Source: PALSA-188 sp963720075 (GTDB lineage: Bacteria > Acidobacteriota > Terriglobia > Terriglobales > Acidobacteriaceae). Taken from it: DNA of 64,000 nucleotides. A program made the position numbers and the translations under genes. The notes under the pieces were generated by a model, which was not told the origin of the DNA, made no database searches, and saw only the letters and a list, made by a program, of their open reading frames with translations. The stretch covers positions 62,001-126,000 of the forward strand of contig CAVREG010000012.1 of assembly GCA_963720075.1 (NCBI GenBank). The letters run 5' to 3'. This document shows, piece by piece, positions 24,229 through 33,672 of the stretch. Each line of letters opens with the position of its first letter. Position 1 is the stretch's first letter.

Positions 24229-26271
24229 ATGGGCGAATCATCCCTCAGCATCCCGCCATCCGACAGACGACCATTGGAAGACCGTCTAGACTCGTGGAAG
24301 GAAATCGCGGCATACCTCAAGCGCGACGTGACCACGGTCCAGCGTTGGGAGAAGCGGGAGGGGATGCCTGTCCACCGGCACTTGCATGACAGGATGGGCT
24401 CAGTCTATGCGTCCCGAGCGGACCTGGACGCGTGGATGCGTGGTCGGAATCTGCAAGTGCAGGAAAATGGGGATCATGCCATATCGCCCAATGCCGCGGT
24501 AAACCCCTCGCGATCCGTAATATCCGCCTTTCTTAGCAGGCAGACTCTCGCCCTTCTGCTTGTAGCTGGTGGAGTGCTCGCCATTGCCGCCGGCCTGTGG
24601 CTTTATAGGACTGAGTATTTCTGGCGGAATCCCATCGCTGACGCCCGATTCCAGACGGTGACCGACTTCGACGGAGTGTCGCAGGCTGCGGCGATATCGC
24701 GCGACGGCCATTTCGTAGCGTTTCTTTCGGACCGGGACGGACAGACGGACGTCTGGGTTACACAGATCGGTTCGGAAGAGTTCCACAACTTGACACACGG
24801 CCGCGTTCCCGAGCTGGTGAATCCATCAATTCGAACCTTGGGTTTTTCGCCCGACGGCTCGCTGGTTACGTTCTGGCTTCGCAAGCAAGATGGGTCTGGC
24901 GGCATAAGCGTCTGGGCAGTGCCAACGCTCGGCGGACAGCCCAGGCCCTATCTTGAAGGTGCCGCGGAGTTTGACTGGTCGCACGACGGGTCGCGCCTCG
25001 CCTATCACACGCCCGGGCCCGGAGACCCGTTGTTCGTCTCCGACGGTCTCCCGCGATCAGAGGGACGTCCCATCTTTACAGCGCCTGCGGGGCTGCACAG
25101 TCACTTTCCGTTGTGGGGACCCGATGACGCATTCATCTACTTCGTTCAGGGTTCCCTCCCAGACAAATTGGACATCTGGCGCATCGCTCCAGCCGGCGGG
25201 ACTCCCGAGCGGATCACCTCGCACCCGGGACGCGTGAGTTATCCGGTTCTGTTGGATCGGCAGACGCTGCTGTACCTCGCCAGCGATCCAGATGGTTCGG
25301 GTCCGCGGCCTTATAGTACGGACGTCAACCACCGGATTCCTCACCGTTTGACCTCCGGCTTCGAGCGGTACACGTCACTGGCCGCCAGTGCTGACGGCCG
25401 GCGTCTGGTTGCGACGCTCGCGAGTCCAAAGACAACGCTGTGGGGTTTGCGGCTCCCTGATTCAGCAACCGGGATCTCGGCGCCGGCTCGAATCCCACTG
25501 ACCACCAGCACCGGATTCTCGCCGCGATTAGGTCCGAATTGTCTTCTTTATCTTTCCACAACCGGCGCGAGTGAGAGTATCTGGAAACTCGCGAACGGAA
25601 CTGGCACGGAGTTGTGGCAAGGCCAGGGAGCGCAAATTTTTGGCGGCCCGGCAATCTCTTCCGATGGACGATCTATTGCATTCTCAGTCCGCCAAGACGG
25701 AAAGACACTCTTGTATGTGGTGCAGGCCGATGGAACGAATGCTCGGATCGTTTCCGATTCTCTCGACTTACAGGGCGCTCCAGCGTGGGCATCCGATGGC
25801 AAATCGATTACCTCAGCAGCTGATGATCACGGCGTCCCGCATCTTTTTCGAGTGCCGCTCGATGGCGGCTCCCCCGCGCCTTTCGTCCACGAATATTCAA
25901 TCGATCCCACGTGGGCGCCTGACGGCAGCTTCGTTGTCTATTCCGGACCCGACATCGGGACGACATTTTCGGTAAAAGCCGTTACGGCTGCCGCCGTATC
26001 GCATCCCCTGCCCCCATTGACCCTGACCCGGGGCGCTCGGCACCTGGCTTTCCTTTCCGGAGGGCGGTCCCTCGTGATTCTGCGGGGAGAAATTCAGCAC
26101 AAGAATCTGTGGCTCATCAGCCTGGAGACGGGCGCGGAGCGGCAATTGACCAACTTCACCCCCGACTTCGACGTTCGCGACTTCGATATTTCTCCAGACG
26201 GCCGCGAAGTTGTCCTCGAACGAGTACAAGACCGCTCGGATGTGGTGCTCCTGGATCTGGGACGGCCATGA
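24229..26271 (+). CDS. HTH-membrane-PD40 (TolB-like propeller) protein
   Basis: A 680-residue one-component membrane protein. An N-terminal MerR/excisionase-like helix-turn-helix lies at about 20-75 (DSWKEIAAYLKRDVTTVQRW, then VYASRADLDAWMRGR). One membrane segment is near 100-120 (LALLLVAGGVLAIAAGLWLY), followed by a long series of WD40-like PD40 repeats (SRDGHFVAFLSDRDG, SPDGSLVTFW, SSDGRSIAFSVRQDG, SPDGREVVLERVQD) forming a beta-propeller outside the membrane. This arrangement is common in Acidobacteriota, where a cytoplasmic DNA-binding head may respond to an extracytoplasmic sensor. The ATG at 24229 has GAGGA upstream. The ligand is unknown. Confidence 0.86.
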   Translation: MGESSLSIPPSDRRPLEDRLDSWKEIAAYLKRDVTTVQRWEKREGMPVHRHLHDRMGSVYASRADLDAWMRGRNLQVQENGDHAISPNAAVNPSRSVISAFLSRQTLALLLVAGGVLAIAAGLWLYRTEYFWRNPIADARFQTVTDFDGVSQAAAISRDGHFVAFLSDRDGQTDVWVTQIGSEEFHNLTHGRVPELVNPSIRTLGFSPDGSLVTFWLRKQDGSGGISVWAVPTLGGQPRPYLEGAAEFDWSHDGSRLAYHTPGPGDPLFVSDGLPRSEGRPIFTAPAGLHSHFPLWGPDDAFIYFVQGSLPDKLDIWRIAPAGGTPERITSHPGRVSYPVLLDRQTLLYLASDPDGSGPRPYSTDVNHRIPHRLTSGFERYTSLAASADGRRLVATLASPKTTLWGLRLPDSATGISAPARIPLTTSTGFSPRLGPNCLLYLSTTGASESIWKLANGTGTELWQGQGAQIFGGPAISSDGRSIAFSVRQDGKTLLYVVQADGTNARIVSDSLDLQGAPAWASDGKSITSAADDHGVPHLFRVPLDGGSPAPFVHEYSIDPTWAPDGSFVVYSGPDIGTTFSVKAVTAAAVSHPLPPLTLTRGARHLAFLSGGRSLVILRGEIQHKNLWLISLETGAERQLTNFTPDFDVRDFDISPDGREVVLERVQDRSDVVLLDLGRP

Positions 26272-26329
26272 TGTTTCAACTTCTCGGTATGGAGTTCCCT
26301 TTGCGGATATCTTAAGGAAGTTTTTTCCC

Positions 26330-26374
26330 TTGCAAAGAATCCTTCAATCACTTATACTTTAACTAACTAGTTAA
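26330..26374 (+). promoter_or_regulatory. tetR promoter and operator
   Basis: TTGCAA (26330-26335), exactly 17 bp, TATACT (26353-26358). Directly after the -10 lies a perfect 16-bp palindrome, TTAACTA-AC-TAGTTAA (26359-26374), six bases before the start codon. A TetR dimer bound here would block the promoter of the whole efflux operon. Confidence 0.75.
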
Positions 26375-26379
26375 TTAAG

Positions 26380-27090
26380 ATGAAATTAGCTTCCAAATCA
26401 CAATTGGGATCCCGGCGCCAGCCCGAACAAAGCCGTGGCGCGATTCTCGAAGCGGCGATTGAGGAATTTGCCAATGAAGGAATCGCCGGGGCGAGAACCG
26501 ACGCCATCGCCGACGCCGCGAAGGTCAACAAGGCTTTACTCTATTACTATTTCAAAGACAAAGAAGCGCTTTACGGGGCAGTTCTCGATCAGGTATTCGG
26601 AGGGCTCACCCAGAGCATTCGTGAAGCTTTGTCGCGCGATCTTCCGCCGAGTCAGCGAATCCTCGCATACGCCGGAGCTCATTTCGACTACATCGCCAGC
26701 AATCCCCTTTATCCCCGAATTGTTCAAATGGAGATGATGCGCGCCGGACGTGGCAGACCGGCTCAGTTCGAGAGAATTGTGAATCAGTATTTCCGGCCCA
26801 TCTTCACTCAGATTGCGAAGACGCTCGCCGAAGGGTTTTCTCGGGGCGAATTCCGCGGGGTCGAGCCGATGCAATTTATTCCTTCGATGATTTCCGTGAT
26901 CGTCTTTCATTTCAATGCCGCGCCCGTATTACGGATGATGACCGGCGCAGATCCCATGTCCCGGCCTCGGCTTGCTATTCGGCGCGCTGCGGTGCTGGAC
27001 TTCATTTCCGCGGCATTATTTGTGAGCCACTCAGACGCTAAATCGCGCCTGAAGAAGCCATTGAAAGCAACTCAAGGAGCGGCCAAGTGA
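26380..27090 (+). CDS. TetR/AcrR-family transcriptional regulator
   Basis: A 236-residue repressor. The N-terminal helix-turn-helix is classic (GAILEAAIEEFANEGIAGAR, then ALLYYYFKDKEALYGAVLDQ). A longer ligand-binding C-terminal half follows, with the CecR/YbiH-like feature of a protein heading an HlyD-ABC operon. The ATG follows a perfect palindrome, and the stop overlaps the next gene (GTGA), so the operon runs TetR, HlyD, ATPase, permease. The inducing compound is unknown. The leader is predicted to be only about 15 bases long. Confidence 0.93.
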   Translation: MKLASKSQLGSRRQPEQSRGAILEAAIEEFANEGIAGARTDAIADAAKVNKALLYYYFKDKEALYGAVLDQVFGGLTQSIREALSRDLPPSQRILAYAGAHFDYIASNPLYPRIVQMEMMRAGRGRPAQFERIVNQYFRPIFTQIAKTLAEGFSRGEFRGVEPMQFIPSMISVIVFHFNAAPVLRMMTGADPMSRPRLAIRRAAVLDFISAALFVSHSDAKSRLKKPLKATQGAAK

Positions 27091-28184
27091 GCGCCAGAAA
27101 CAAATTTCTGATTACTCTTTCGATCGTTCTCGGGATTTCGCTGATCTATTACTTCGTTTCAACGCCACGTTCCGGCGACCTGATACTCATTGGCACAGTA
27201 GACTCCAATCAAGTGATCGTAAGCCCGCAGGTCGGCGGCCGTCTGACAAAATTGCTTGTTGATGAAGGCTCGCAGGTGAAGCAGGGCGACCTCATCGCTG
27301 TGCTTGATCCCTCGGAATTGGAGGCGGAAGCTCGCGCCGCCGCAGCGACGATTGACAGTTTGAAATACAAAGTGGCGGAAACACGAAGCACGCAGACAGC
27401 CATGCAAGGTTCGACCAAAAGCAGCGTGGCCAACACCCAAGCCAAGCTGGAGTCGGCTCGAGCGCAGCTTCTTCAAGCCGAGGCCACATTGCAGCGCACG
27501 CAGAGCGACAGTCGCCGCACAGTCGAACTGGCGAAACAAGGCGTGGCGTCAGATCAGGACCGCGTACAGGCGGAAACAAATCTTACCGCGCAACAGGCGG
27601 TGGTGCAGGCGCTGAAAGATCAGGTCACCGCCGCGCAAGCCGATCTCAATACATCAATCGCCAATGTCCATCAGGCTCAAGCCGCGCAAAGCACAGTGCA
27701 ATCCACTCAAGGGCAATTGGAAAATGCTGAGGCCATGCTGAAAGAAAGTGAAGTGCGGCTTGGCTACACGAAGATCTATGCGCCGGTTTCCGGCACCGTT
27801 TCCGTTCGCGCAGCCCGCGAAGGCGAAGTGTTAAATGCAGGGCAGCCAATCGTCACCATCGTTGATCTAAGCGACACATGGGTGCGCGCCGCGATTCCCG
27901 AGACCGAGTCCGATCACATTGGATTCGGCGATACCTTGCGAATCCGGCTTCCGGGTGGCACTGTCGTCCCCGGCAAGGTTTTTTTCAAGTCGCCAGAAGC
28001 GGACTTTGCTACTCAGCGGGATGTGAGTCGCCGTAAACGAGATATTCGAACGATCGTCCTTAAGGTCAGGCTGGACAATCCCAAAGGTGATTATGTCCCC
28101 GGCATGACCGCCGAGGTATTGGTGTCCCCCGCGCGATTAAAGGGCGGCCAATCTTCGCAGCAGGCTGAAACGGGAACCCCATGA
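27087..28184 (+). CDS. HlyD-family periplasmic adaptor (membrane fusion protein)
   Basis: A 365-residue adaptor. An N-terminal membrane anchor (about 8-25, FLITLSIVLGISLIYYFVS) leads to a biotinyl-lipoyl half motif (GTVDSNQVIVSPQVGGRLTK). A long coiled-coil hairpin rich in Ala, Gln and Glu covers about 80-215, then comes the second lipoyl half (VSGTVSVRAAREGEVLNAGQ) and beta-barrel domains ending near KGDYVPGMTAEVLV. The GTG start overlaps the tetR stop, with AAGGAG eight bases before. It links the ABC permease to an outer-membrane channel; no TolC-type gene is in the operon. Confidence 0.93.
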   Translation: MSARNKFLITLSIVLGISLIYYFVSTPRSGDLILIGTVDSNQVIVSPQVGGRLTKLLVDEGSQVKQGDLIAVLDPSELEAEARAAAATIDSLKYKVAETRSTQTAMQGSTKSSVANTQAKLESARAQLLQAEATLQRTQSDSRRTVELAKQGVASDQDRVQAETNLTAQQAVVQALKDQVTAAQADLNTSIANVHQAQAAQSTVQSTQGQLENAEAMLKESEVRLGYTKIYAPVSGTVSVRAAREGEVLNAGQPIVTIVDLSDTWVRAAIPETESDHIGFGDTLRIRLPGGTVVPGKVFFKSPEADFATQRDVSRRKRDIRTIVLKVRLDNPKGDYVPGMTAEVLVSPARLKGGQSSQQAETGTP

Positions 28185-29245
28185 GTGTCGAGACGAAACA
28201 GCAAGAGTCGCCGGGCCGCTCATCGAGCAGTCTGGCGGGTCAACCCGCGGTCAATGCCATTGAAGTGAATCACATCGTCAAGAAGTATGGCGATTTCACG
28301 GCAGTGGACGACGTTTCTTTCAGCGTAAAAGATGGCGAAATATTTGGCTTGCTCGGTCCCAATGGCGCCGGCAAATCAACACTGATAAGGATGATGACCA
28401 CGCTCATCCCGATCACAGCAGGAACGGCGCGCATCGCTGGCCACGATGTGAAGAGTGATCCAGATGCAGTGCGGCGGACAATAGGTGTGATTCCGCAAGC
28501 CCTGACCAGCGACCTCGACCTTACCGTCGAAGAGAACATGAACATCTACGCGAAACTTTACGATGTTCCAACGAAGAAGCGCCACGAAGCCATTGATGAA
28601 TTACTCGAACTGGTGGACCTAACCAAGTGGCGCTCGGCGCAGACCAAGACTCTTTCCGGCGGTATGCGGCGGCGTTTGGAAATTGCGCGTGGGCTGATAC
28701 ACAGTCCGAAAATATTTTTTCTCGATGAACCCACCACGGGTCTTGATCCGGTCTCGCGCGTTGCGGTTTGGGAGATGCTAACTGATATCAAAAGCAAGAG
28801 AAAGCTGACGATCCTGATCACCACCCACTACATGGACGAAGCCGACCGGCTGTGCGACCGCATCGCCATTGTGGATCACGGCAAGCTCGTCGCGCTGGAT
28901 TCTCCGGTAGCCCTGAAAGCTAGTGTTCCTGGATCGAATGTCATCGAAGCACAGTTTGAGCGCGCGCCGGCGGATTGGGAGCAGCGATTGCAGGCTCTCA
29001 GCGATGTTACCTCGGTTCAGAACGAATCGTCGGGCATGTACCGGGTGCTTACCAGCAACGGTTCCCGCACCACGACGGAACTCGTGGAAGCGGCGGTCAA
29101 AGCTGGCGTTGGCGTGAAATCGCTCTCGGTGCAAAACACTACTTTGGATGACGTCTTTGTTCACTACACCGGCCGCCAGTTGCGCGATGAACTGGTCAAA
29201 GCCTATGCATTCGTGATGCCGCAGAGGCCGGGACTACAGCCATGA
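28181..29245 (+). CDS. ABC-2 type exporter ATP-binding protein
   Basis: A 354-residue ATPase of the DrrA/CcmA class. Walker A GPNGAGKST (59-67), signature LSGGMRRRLEIARGL, Walker B IFFLDEPTTGLDP, and the switch His in ITTHYMDEADRLCD. A C-terminal extension of about 60 residues after the nucleotide-binding domain is usual for drug exporters of this type. ATGA overlaps on both sides indicate translational coupling with the adaptor and the permease. It powers export of an unknown compound. Confidence 0.95.
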   Translation: MSVETKQQESPGRSSSSLAGQPAVNAIEVNHIVKKYGDFTAVDDVSFSVKDGEIFGLLGPNGAGKSTLIRMMTTLIPITAGTARIAGHDVKSDPDAVRRTIGVIPQALTSDLDLTVEENMNIYAKLYDVPTKKRHEAIDELLELVDLTKWRSAQTKTLSGGMRRRLEIARGLIHSPKIFFLDEPTTGLDPVSRVAVWEMLTDIKSKRKLTILITTHYMDEADRLCDRIAIVDHGKLVALDSPVALKASVPGSNVIEAQFERAPADWEQRLQALSDVTSVQNESSGMYRVLTSNGSRTTTELVEAAVKAGVGVKSLSVQNTTLDDVFVHYTGRQLRDELVKAYAFVMPQRPGLQP

Positions 29246-30354
29246 ACCGGATCATGGCCATTATCGAGCGCGAAATGCGCAAATTTTTCCGGTCGCCGGC
29301 GCTCATGCTGGCGTCCATGATTTTTCCGCTGGTCCAGCTCATTATTCTAGGCAACGCTTTCGGCGGCAAAATTCGCGACGCGAAACTTGGATTGGTTGAC
29401 GAGGACGGCGGCACGCAGGCACTGAAAATCCGAGAGGCCTTTGATTCCGTCCGGGCCAATATGCGGACGTTTTTGCCGGTTTACTACAACAATGAAAAGC
29501 AGGCGATGGAAGATGTTCGTAACGGAAAAATACAGGGCGCGGTGATAATTCCGCCGCAATATTCGCGGCGAGTTTATGAGCAGGACCAACCCAAGATCGC
29601 CCTCATCGTGGACAACAGCGACAATTTCATGAGCTCGACGCTTGAGGACGAACTTACCAGCATCACAAATACTCTGAATCAGCCCAGTGTTGAGCCGCGC
29701 ATCTTGCAACAAACTGTCCTGCAAATCGTGGAGTTATATCCTTATATCGAATACATGAAATACCTTCTGCCGGGCTCAATCACGCTGGCCATGTTTGTTT
29801 CAGTGATGATTGGCGGCGGAATGCTCTACATTGATGACAAGGCTCGTGGCGTGCATGAGGGCTATCTCGTTACTCCCATCACCAAAGCAGAGTTAGTGTT
29901 CGGATTAAACGGCGCGGGCGCCATCAAAGCGGTGATGACAGGGGTCATAATCACGATCATTGGATCGCTCATGGCGGGCGTCAGCACGCTTTTCAACCCG
30001 CTCACGGCTCTCGGCCTGCTCATCATGATTCTGTTAACTTCAATCACGTTCAATACCATGATGTTCCTGCTGATGGTTCGCATCGAAGATCCGTTGGTGC
30101 CGCGGGCGATGTTCGGCATTCTGAATACATTATTATTTTTCCCTAGCGGTGCGATCTATCCTATTCAAGCTTTTCCGCGATGGCTCCAGGACATAGCCAA
30201 AGTAGATCCGTTCACGTTCGCCGTGCACGGCTTTAAATCGTTGCTGCTGAAGGAAACTGGATTCTCGGCAATTTGGCCTGACATTATGTACTTGTCGCTA
30301 TTTGCCGTGATTTCGTTGAGCATAGCCACACCTTTATTCAAGAGAACGTTGTAA
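29242..30354 (+). CDS. ABC-2 type exporter permease
   Basis: A 370-residue permease of the ABC-2 family (DrrB/YbhR-like). One membrane helix lies near the N terminus (about 20-38, MLASMIFPLVQLIILGNAF), then a large extracytoplasmic domain (about 40-165), and five further helices to the end. The segment between about 170 and 270 carries the ABC-2 signature region (YIDDKARGVHEGYLVTPITK). The final gene of the TetR-controlled operon. A single permease suggests a homodimer. Confidence 0.93.
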   Translation: MNRIMAIIEREMRKFFRSPALMLASMIFPLVQLIILGNAFGGKIRDAKLGLVDEDGGTQALKIREAFDSVRANMRTFLPVYYNNEKQAMEDVRNGKIQGAVIIPPQYSRRVYEQDQPKIALIVDNSDNFMSSTLEDELTSITNTLNQPSVEPRILQQTVLQIVELYPYIEYMKYLLPGSITLAMFVSVMIGGGMLYIDDKARGVHEGYLVTPITKAELVFGLNGAGAIKAVMTGVIITIIGSLMAGVSTLFNPLTALGLLIMILLTSITFNTMMFLLMVRIEDPLVPRAMFGILNTLLFFPSGAIYPIQAFPRWLQDIAKVDPFTFAVHGFKSLLLKETGFSAIWPDIMYLSLFAVISLSIATPLFKRTL

Positions 30355-30435
30355 AGCAACGTCGGGGGGAAGCTGTCCCTACGCGATCGTTCCAGCTTTT
30401 ACCTTCCAGCAAGAATGCTTTATGCTCAGAATGCC

Positions 30436-30879
30436 ATGACATTGCTCGACGCGCAGCAGTACGATCCATCCCGTGATCGCCGCCGAAGAATTAGGGTCAT
30501 CTCAATTGTCGTTTTGTTCGCGGTCATCGGAGCGTTGGCGTGGTATTTCCATAATTGGCCAGAGGAACGCATCGCCGACCAATTTTTCCAGGCTCTCCAG
30601 GACAAAAATTACAACGCTGCCTATGGCGTCTGGATGCATGATCCGAATTGGCTGCAGCATCCCACCAAGTTCACCCAATATCCGTTCAGTGATTTTTATC
30701 GTGACTGGGGTCCCGGCGGGGAGTGGGGGCTGATTAAGTCCTATCGGATTTACGGCTCCGCAACTCCGAAAGGCGGGGGCAGCGGCGTGGTTGTAGAGGT
30801 GATAATAAATGAACGTGCCGAACACGCACGGGTTTGGGTAGAGAGGGCTGACAAAACCATAAGCTTCTCGCCAATCTGA
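30436..30879 (+). CDS. membrane-anchored hypothetical protein
   Basis: A 147-residue protein with one N-terminal membrane helix (about 24-42, ISIVVLFAVIGALAWYF) after an Arg-rich cytoplasmic start. The external part holds a small fold of the kind seen in DUF4864/NTF2-like proteins (FFQALQDKNYNAAYGVWM, then EWGLIKSYRIYG and RVWVERADKTISF). The start is uncertain: four nearby ATGs occur between 30415 and 30436, and I chose MTLLDAQQYD because I remember acidobacterial relatives starting that way. No known role. 81 bp after the exporter operon. Confidence 0.68.
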   Translation: MTLLDAQQYDPSRDRRRRIRVISIVVLFAVIGALAWYFHNWPEERIADQFFQALQDKNYNAAYGVWMHDPNWLQHPTKFTQYPFSDFYRDWGPGGEWGLIKSYRIYGSATPKGGGSGVVVEVIINERAEHARVWVERADKTISFSPI

Positions 30880-30907
30880 TTTGATTAGCCTGAACTCGTT
30901 CGGTACA

Positions 30908-31882
30908 TCACGCGCTTACAACCGCGAGGCTTTTCAGAGCTTTTTGGAGCGAAGCTTCATCTCCTACGTTGACCGCGTTCTGCGAGCGATCAATTTGCCG
31001 CATCAATCCCGACAGTACTTTCCCTGGACCTACTTCGATGAATGTTCGCACGCCGCTCGAAATCAGCAGGCGCATGGACTGATCCCACTTCACCGGCCCG
31101 GTTACCTGGCGAACCAGCGCGTCGCGGCTCTTTGCAGCGTCGTAGTGTGAGGCCGCGTCAACATTGCAGATGACTGGAACTCGCGGCTTCTGCAAGATTA
31201 CCTGCTGCAAGTCAATGGCGAGACGATCCTGAGCCGGCTTCATCAACGAACAATGAAACGGCGCGCTCACCTGTAATAAGACAGCGCGCTTCGCCCCTCG
31301 GGCATCAGCCAACTTTATGGCCCGCTCGACTGCGGTTGCGTGGCCAGAGATCACGATCTGATCGGATGAATTAATATTCGCTGGTTGGCACACTTCGCTT
31401 TGCGCGGCTTCGGAGCATACCGATGTTACAGCTTCCAAATCCATACCAACAATCGCCGCCATAGCGCCGACACCTACTGGAACCGCTTCCTGCATGTACT
31501 TGCCGCGATTCCGCACTGTCCGCACGGCGTCGCGAAAGATTATAGTCCCCGCCGCAACGTGGGCCGAATACTCTCCCAGACTGTGGCCTGCCACGTATGC
31601 GGGTTTAATGCCCTTTTCGCTTAATACGCGATACGCCGCGACCGAGACCGTCAGTATCGCAGGCTGTGTAATCTCGGTGAGACGCAATTGCTCTTCCGGG
31701 CCTTCGAAGCAAAGTTGCGAAAGTCTGTAGCCCAGAGCGTCGTCGGCTTCGTCGAATGTTTGCTGCGCGACCGGATAAATGTCCGCCAGATCCTTTCCCA
31801 TGCCAACGGCCTGGGAACCTTGTCCGGGAAAAATAAATGCGATTGGACCTTGCGAGGTTGGGGATGAAGGTGTAGTTCCCAT
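30908..31882 (-). CDS. fabD: malonyl-CoA--acyl carrier protein transacylase
   Basis: A 324-residue FabD, which moves malonyl groups from CoA to acyl carrier protein for fatty-acid synthesis. It has FPGQGSQAVGMG near the N terminus, the nucleophile motif GHSLGEYSA, and the catalytic His in SAPFHCSLM. The GAGKVLSGLM segment near the C terminus is normal. Length is standard. The usual neighbours fabH, fabG and acpP are not in the window. A small gene with unknown function lies 15 bp upstream on the same strand. Confidence 0.95.
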   Translation of the reverse strand: MGTTPSSPTSQGPIAFIFPGQGSQAVGMGKDLADIYPVAQQTFDEADDALGYRLSQLCFEGPEEQLRLTEITQPAILTVSVAAYRVLSEKGIKPAYVAGHSLGEYSAHVAAGTIIFRDAVRTVRNRGKYMQEAVPVGVGAMAAIVGMDLEAVTSVCSEAAQSEVCQPANINSSDQIVISGHATAVERAIKLADARGAKRAVLLQVSAPFHCSLMKPAQDRLAIDLQQVILQKPRVPVICNVDAASHYDAAKSRDALVRQVTGPVKWDQSMRLLISSGVRTFIEVGPGKVLSGLMRQIDRSQNAVNVGDEASLQKALKSLAVVSA

Positions 31883-31897
31883 TTGTGGAGCGAACGG

Positions 31898-32260
31898 CTA
31901 CCGCTTCCCCGCCACTGCCGTTTCCGGCTCATTTACCACGGCATCAAGATGCTTAAGCATTTGTGACACTGTCAACGAGTACATCTCACGGTCAACGCCT
32001 TCTCCAGACTCAAGCGCCGTTTTTAAATAATGCCCCGCAATCTCGATTGCCAGCGAATCAGTAATGCTTTTGCCAGTTCGATTCATGTATTCCACCCATG
32101 CAGGCAGAGGCAAAGCGACCCAAGCCGGACGCCCATCCACCAGGAATTTGATGTCCACTGCGTCGGCATGTCTCGTGGCAACGGCCACAATGAAGGCCTG
32201 GTAAATACAGTGAACCTCCTTCCTGGACCAACGGTCTATGGCGTCGAAGTCTTTATACAT
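31898..32260 (-). CDS. conserved hypothetical protein
   Basis: A 120-residue soluble protein with no signal peptide (MYKDFDAIDRWSRKEVHCIY at the start). It has a compact beta-alpha part (DIKFLVDGRPAWVALPLPAW) followed by helical segments and an Ala/Lys-rich end. I do not recognise a named family; the composition looks like a genuine small protein and codon use matches neighbours. It lies 15 bp upstream of fabD and is probably co-transcribed. A TATAGT hexamer about 14 bases before the start may be its -10. Confidence 0.65.
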   Translation of the reverse strand: MYKDFDAIDRWSRKEVHCIYQAFIVAVATRHADAVDIKFLVDGRPAWVALPLPAWVEYMNRTGKSITDSLAIEIAGHYLKTALESGEGVDREMYSLTVSQMLKHLDAVVNEPETAVAGKR

Positions 32261-32473
32261 AACCGAATAAAACTATACCGGACGGGGTTGGCAGGGGCAA
32301 ATTGAGAGAGCGCCAATTTAAGCGCAATACCGGCCGCCAATCCAATCGTTCCGGTTCTGAGGACGACCCACATATTCACACTCTTTTAATATTTCATTGC
32401 TTCAAGATGAGTGAGAATCCGGGGGACACATTTTCGAACCTCACAGCCCATTCAGTAGAAAGGACGCTTCCTT

Positions 32474-33589
32474 ATGCGTGGCAGCCATTTGCAGGCAAGC
32501 ATGATCGCAACAGTTGTATTCCTCGGCCTGGTATTCAGTCTGGGGTGCAATTCAAGTTCCTCCAATGAAGGTGGGTCTTCGGGAGGAACCACGCAGGTCA
32601 TCGGTGCGGGCAGCACGTTCATTTATCCAATCATGTCCAAATGGATAAATGACTTTCAAGGCTCTCACCCGAACGTCCAGATCAACTATCAATCCATCGG
32701 CAGCGGCGGCGGAATTCAGCAACTCAAAAAGGGGTTGGTTGATTTTGGAGCGAGCGACGCTTCTCTCAGTGATGACCAATTGAAGAACATGCCGGCTGTG
32801 ATTCAGATTCCAGAGAGTGCGGGCCCCGTGTGCATTACGTATGACTTGCCGGATCTGAAGAAACCGCTCCAGCTCAGCGCTTCCACCCTGGCCGGAATCT
32901 ATCTTGGCAAAATAAAAACTTGGCAAGACCCTGCCGTAAAGAAGGACAATCCTGGCGTGGCTTTACCCAAGGAAGCCGTGGTTGTAGCGCACCGTTCGGA
33001 AGGCAGCGGGACCACCAATATTTTCACGACATATCTTGATAAGGTGAGTCCGGAATGGTCAAAAAACGTCGGCAAGGGAATATCTGTGAACTGGCCAGTC
33101 GGGCTGGGCGGCAAAGGCAGCGAAGGTGTGACTGGCGTAGTGAAGCAAACGCCCGGCACCATCGGTTACGTCGAACTGAATTATGCAAAGGAAAACAATC
33201 TTCCAGTAGCGCTCATTCACAATCAGGCGGGAAACTGGGAAGCTCCCAGCGCCGAAGGCACGGCGGCGGCGATCAGCGCTTTTAGCGACGATTTGGCCAA
33301 AGATGTCCGCACGCCAATCGTGGACCCGCCAGCCTCAGCGGCAGATGCGTATCCCATCTGCGGATTCACTTTTCTTCTGGTGCCCAAAGACGGGGCTGAT
33401 GCAGCGAAGCGCGGCGTTGTGAAGAGCTTCATTCAGTACATACTTACCGACGGCCAAGCGAACGCAAACGCTCTTTACTACGCCAAACTGCCGGCTGCCG
33501 TCGCCGACCAGGACCAAAAGCTGCTGGCCGATATGCTGGCCAATGGACAGCCGATTCCCGCCTCGGGCATGGCTACCGCAGCGAAGTAA
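32474..33589 (+). CDS. pstS: phosphate-binding lipoprotein PstS (orphan)
   Basis: A 371-residue periplasmic phosphate-binding protein. A lipobox FSLGC places the lipid-anchored Cys at residue 25, followed by a Ser/Gly-rich linker. The PstS signatures are IGAGSTFIYPIMSKWI, YQSIGSGGGIQQLKKG, DFGASDASLSD and VVAHRSEGSGTTNIFTTYL, which contact phosphate. pstC, pstA, pstB and phoU are not adjacent, so the transporter must be encoded elsewhere or this is a sensing or scavenging copy. AAAGGA lies about ten bases before the ATG. I saw no clear Pho box in the 213-bp upstream gap. Confidence 0.92.
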   Translation: MRGSHLQASMIATVVFLGLVFSLGCNSSSSNEGGSSGGTTQVIGAGSTFIYPIMSKWINDFQGSHPNVQINYQSIGSGGGIQQLKKGLVDFGASDASLSDDQLKNMPAVIQIPESAGPVCITYDLPDLKKPLQLSASTLAGIYLGKIKTWQDPAVKKDNPGVALPKEAVVVAHRSEGSGTTNIFTTYLDKVSPEWSKNVGKGISVNWPVGLGGKGSEGVTGVVKQTPGTIGYVELNYAKENNLPVALIHNQAGNWEAPSAEGTAAAISAFSDDLAKDVRTPIVDPPASAADAYPICGFTFLLVPKDGADAAKRGVVKSFIQYILTDGQANANALYYAKLPAAVADQDQKLLADMLANGQPIPASGMATAAK

Positions 33590-33672
33590 ACTCGGGGAAA
33601 GCGTCGCGTATCTGCTTAAGATGCGCAACGCTCCACTTTTAAAATTGCGGCGTGGATTATCATGGCTAGCTA

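Noticed and set aside
32302..32568. 88-residue open frame overlapping the pstS start
   Set aside because: It is a shadow of the pstS signal region with no features of its own.
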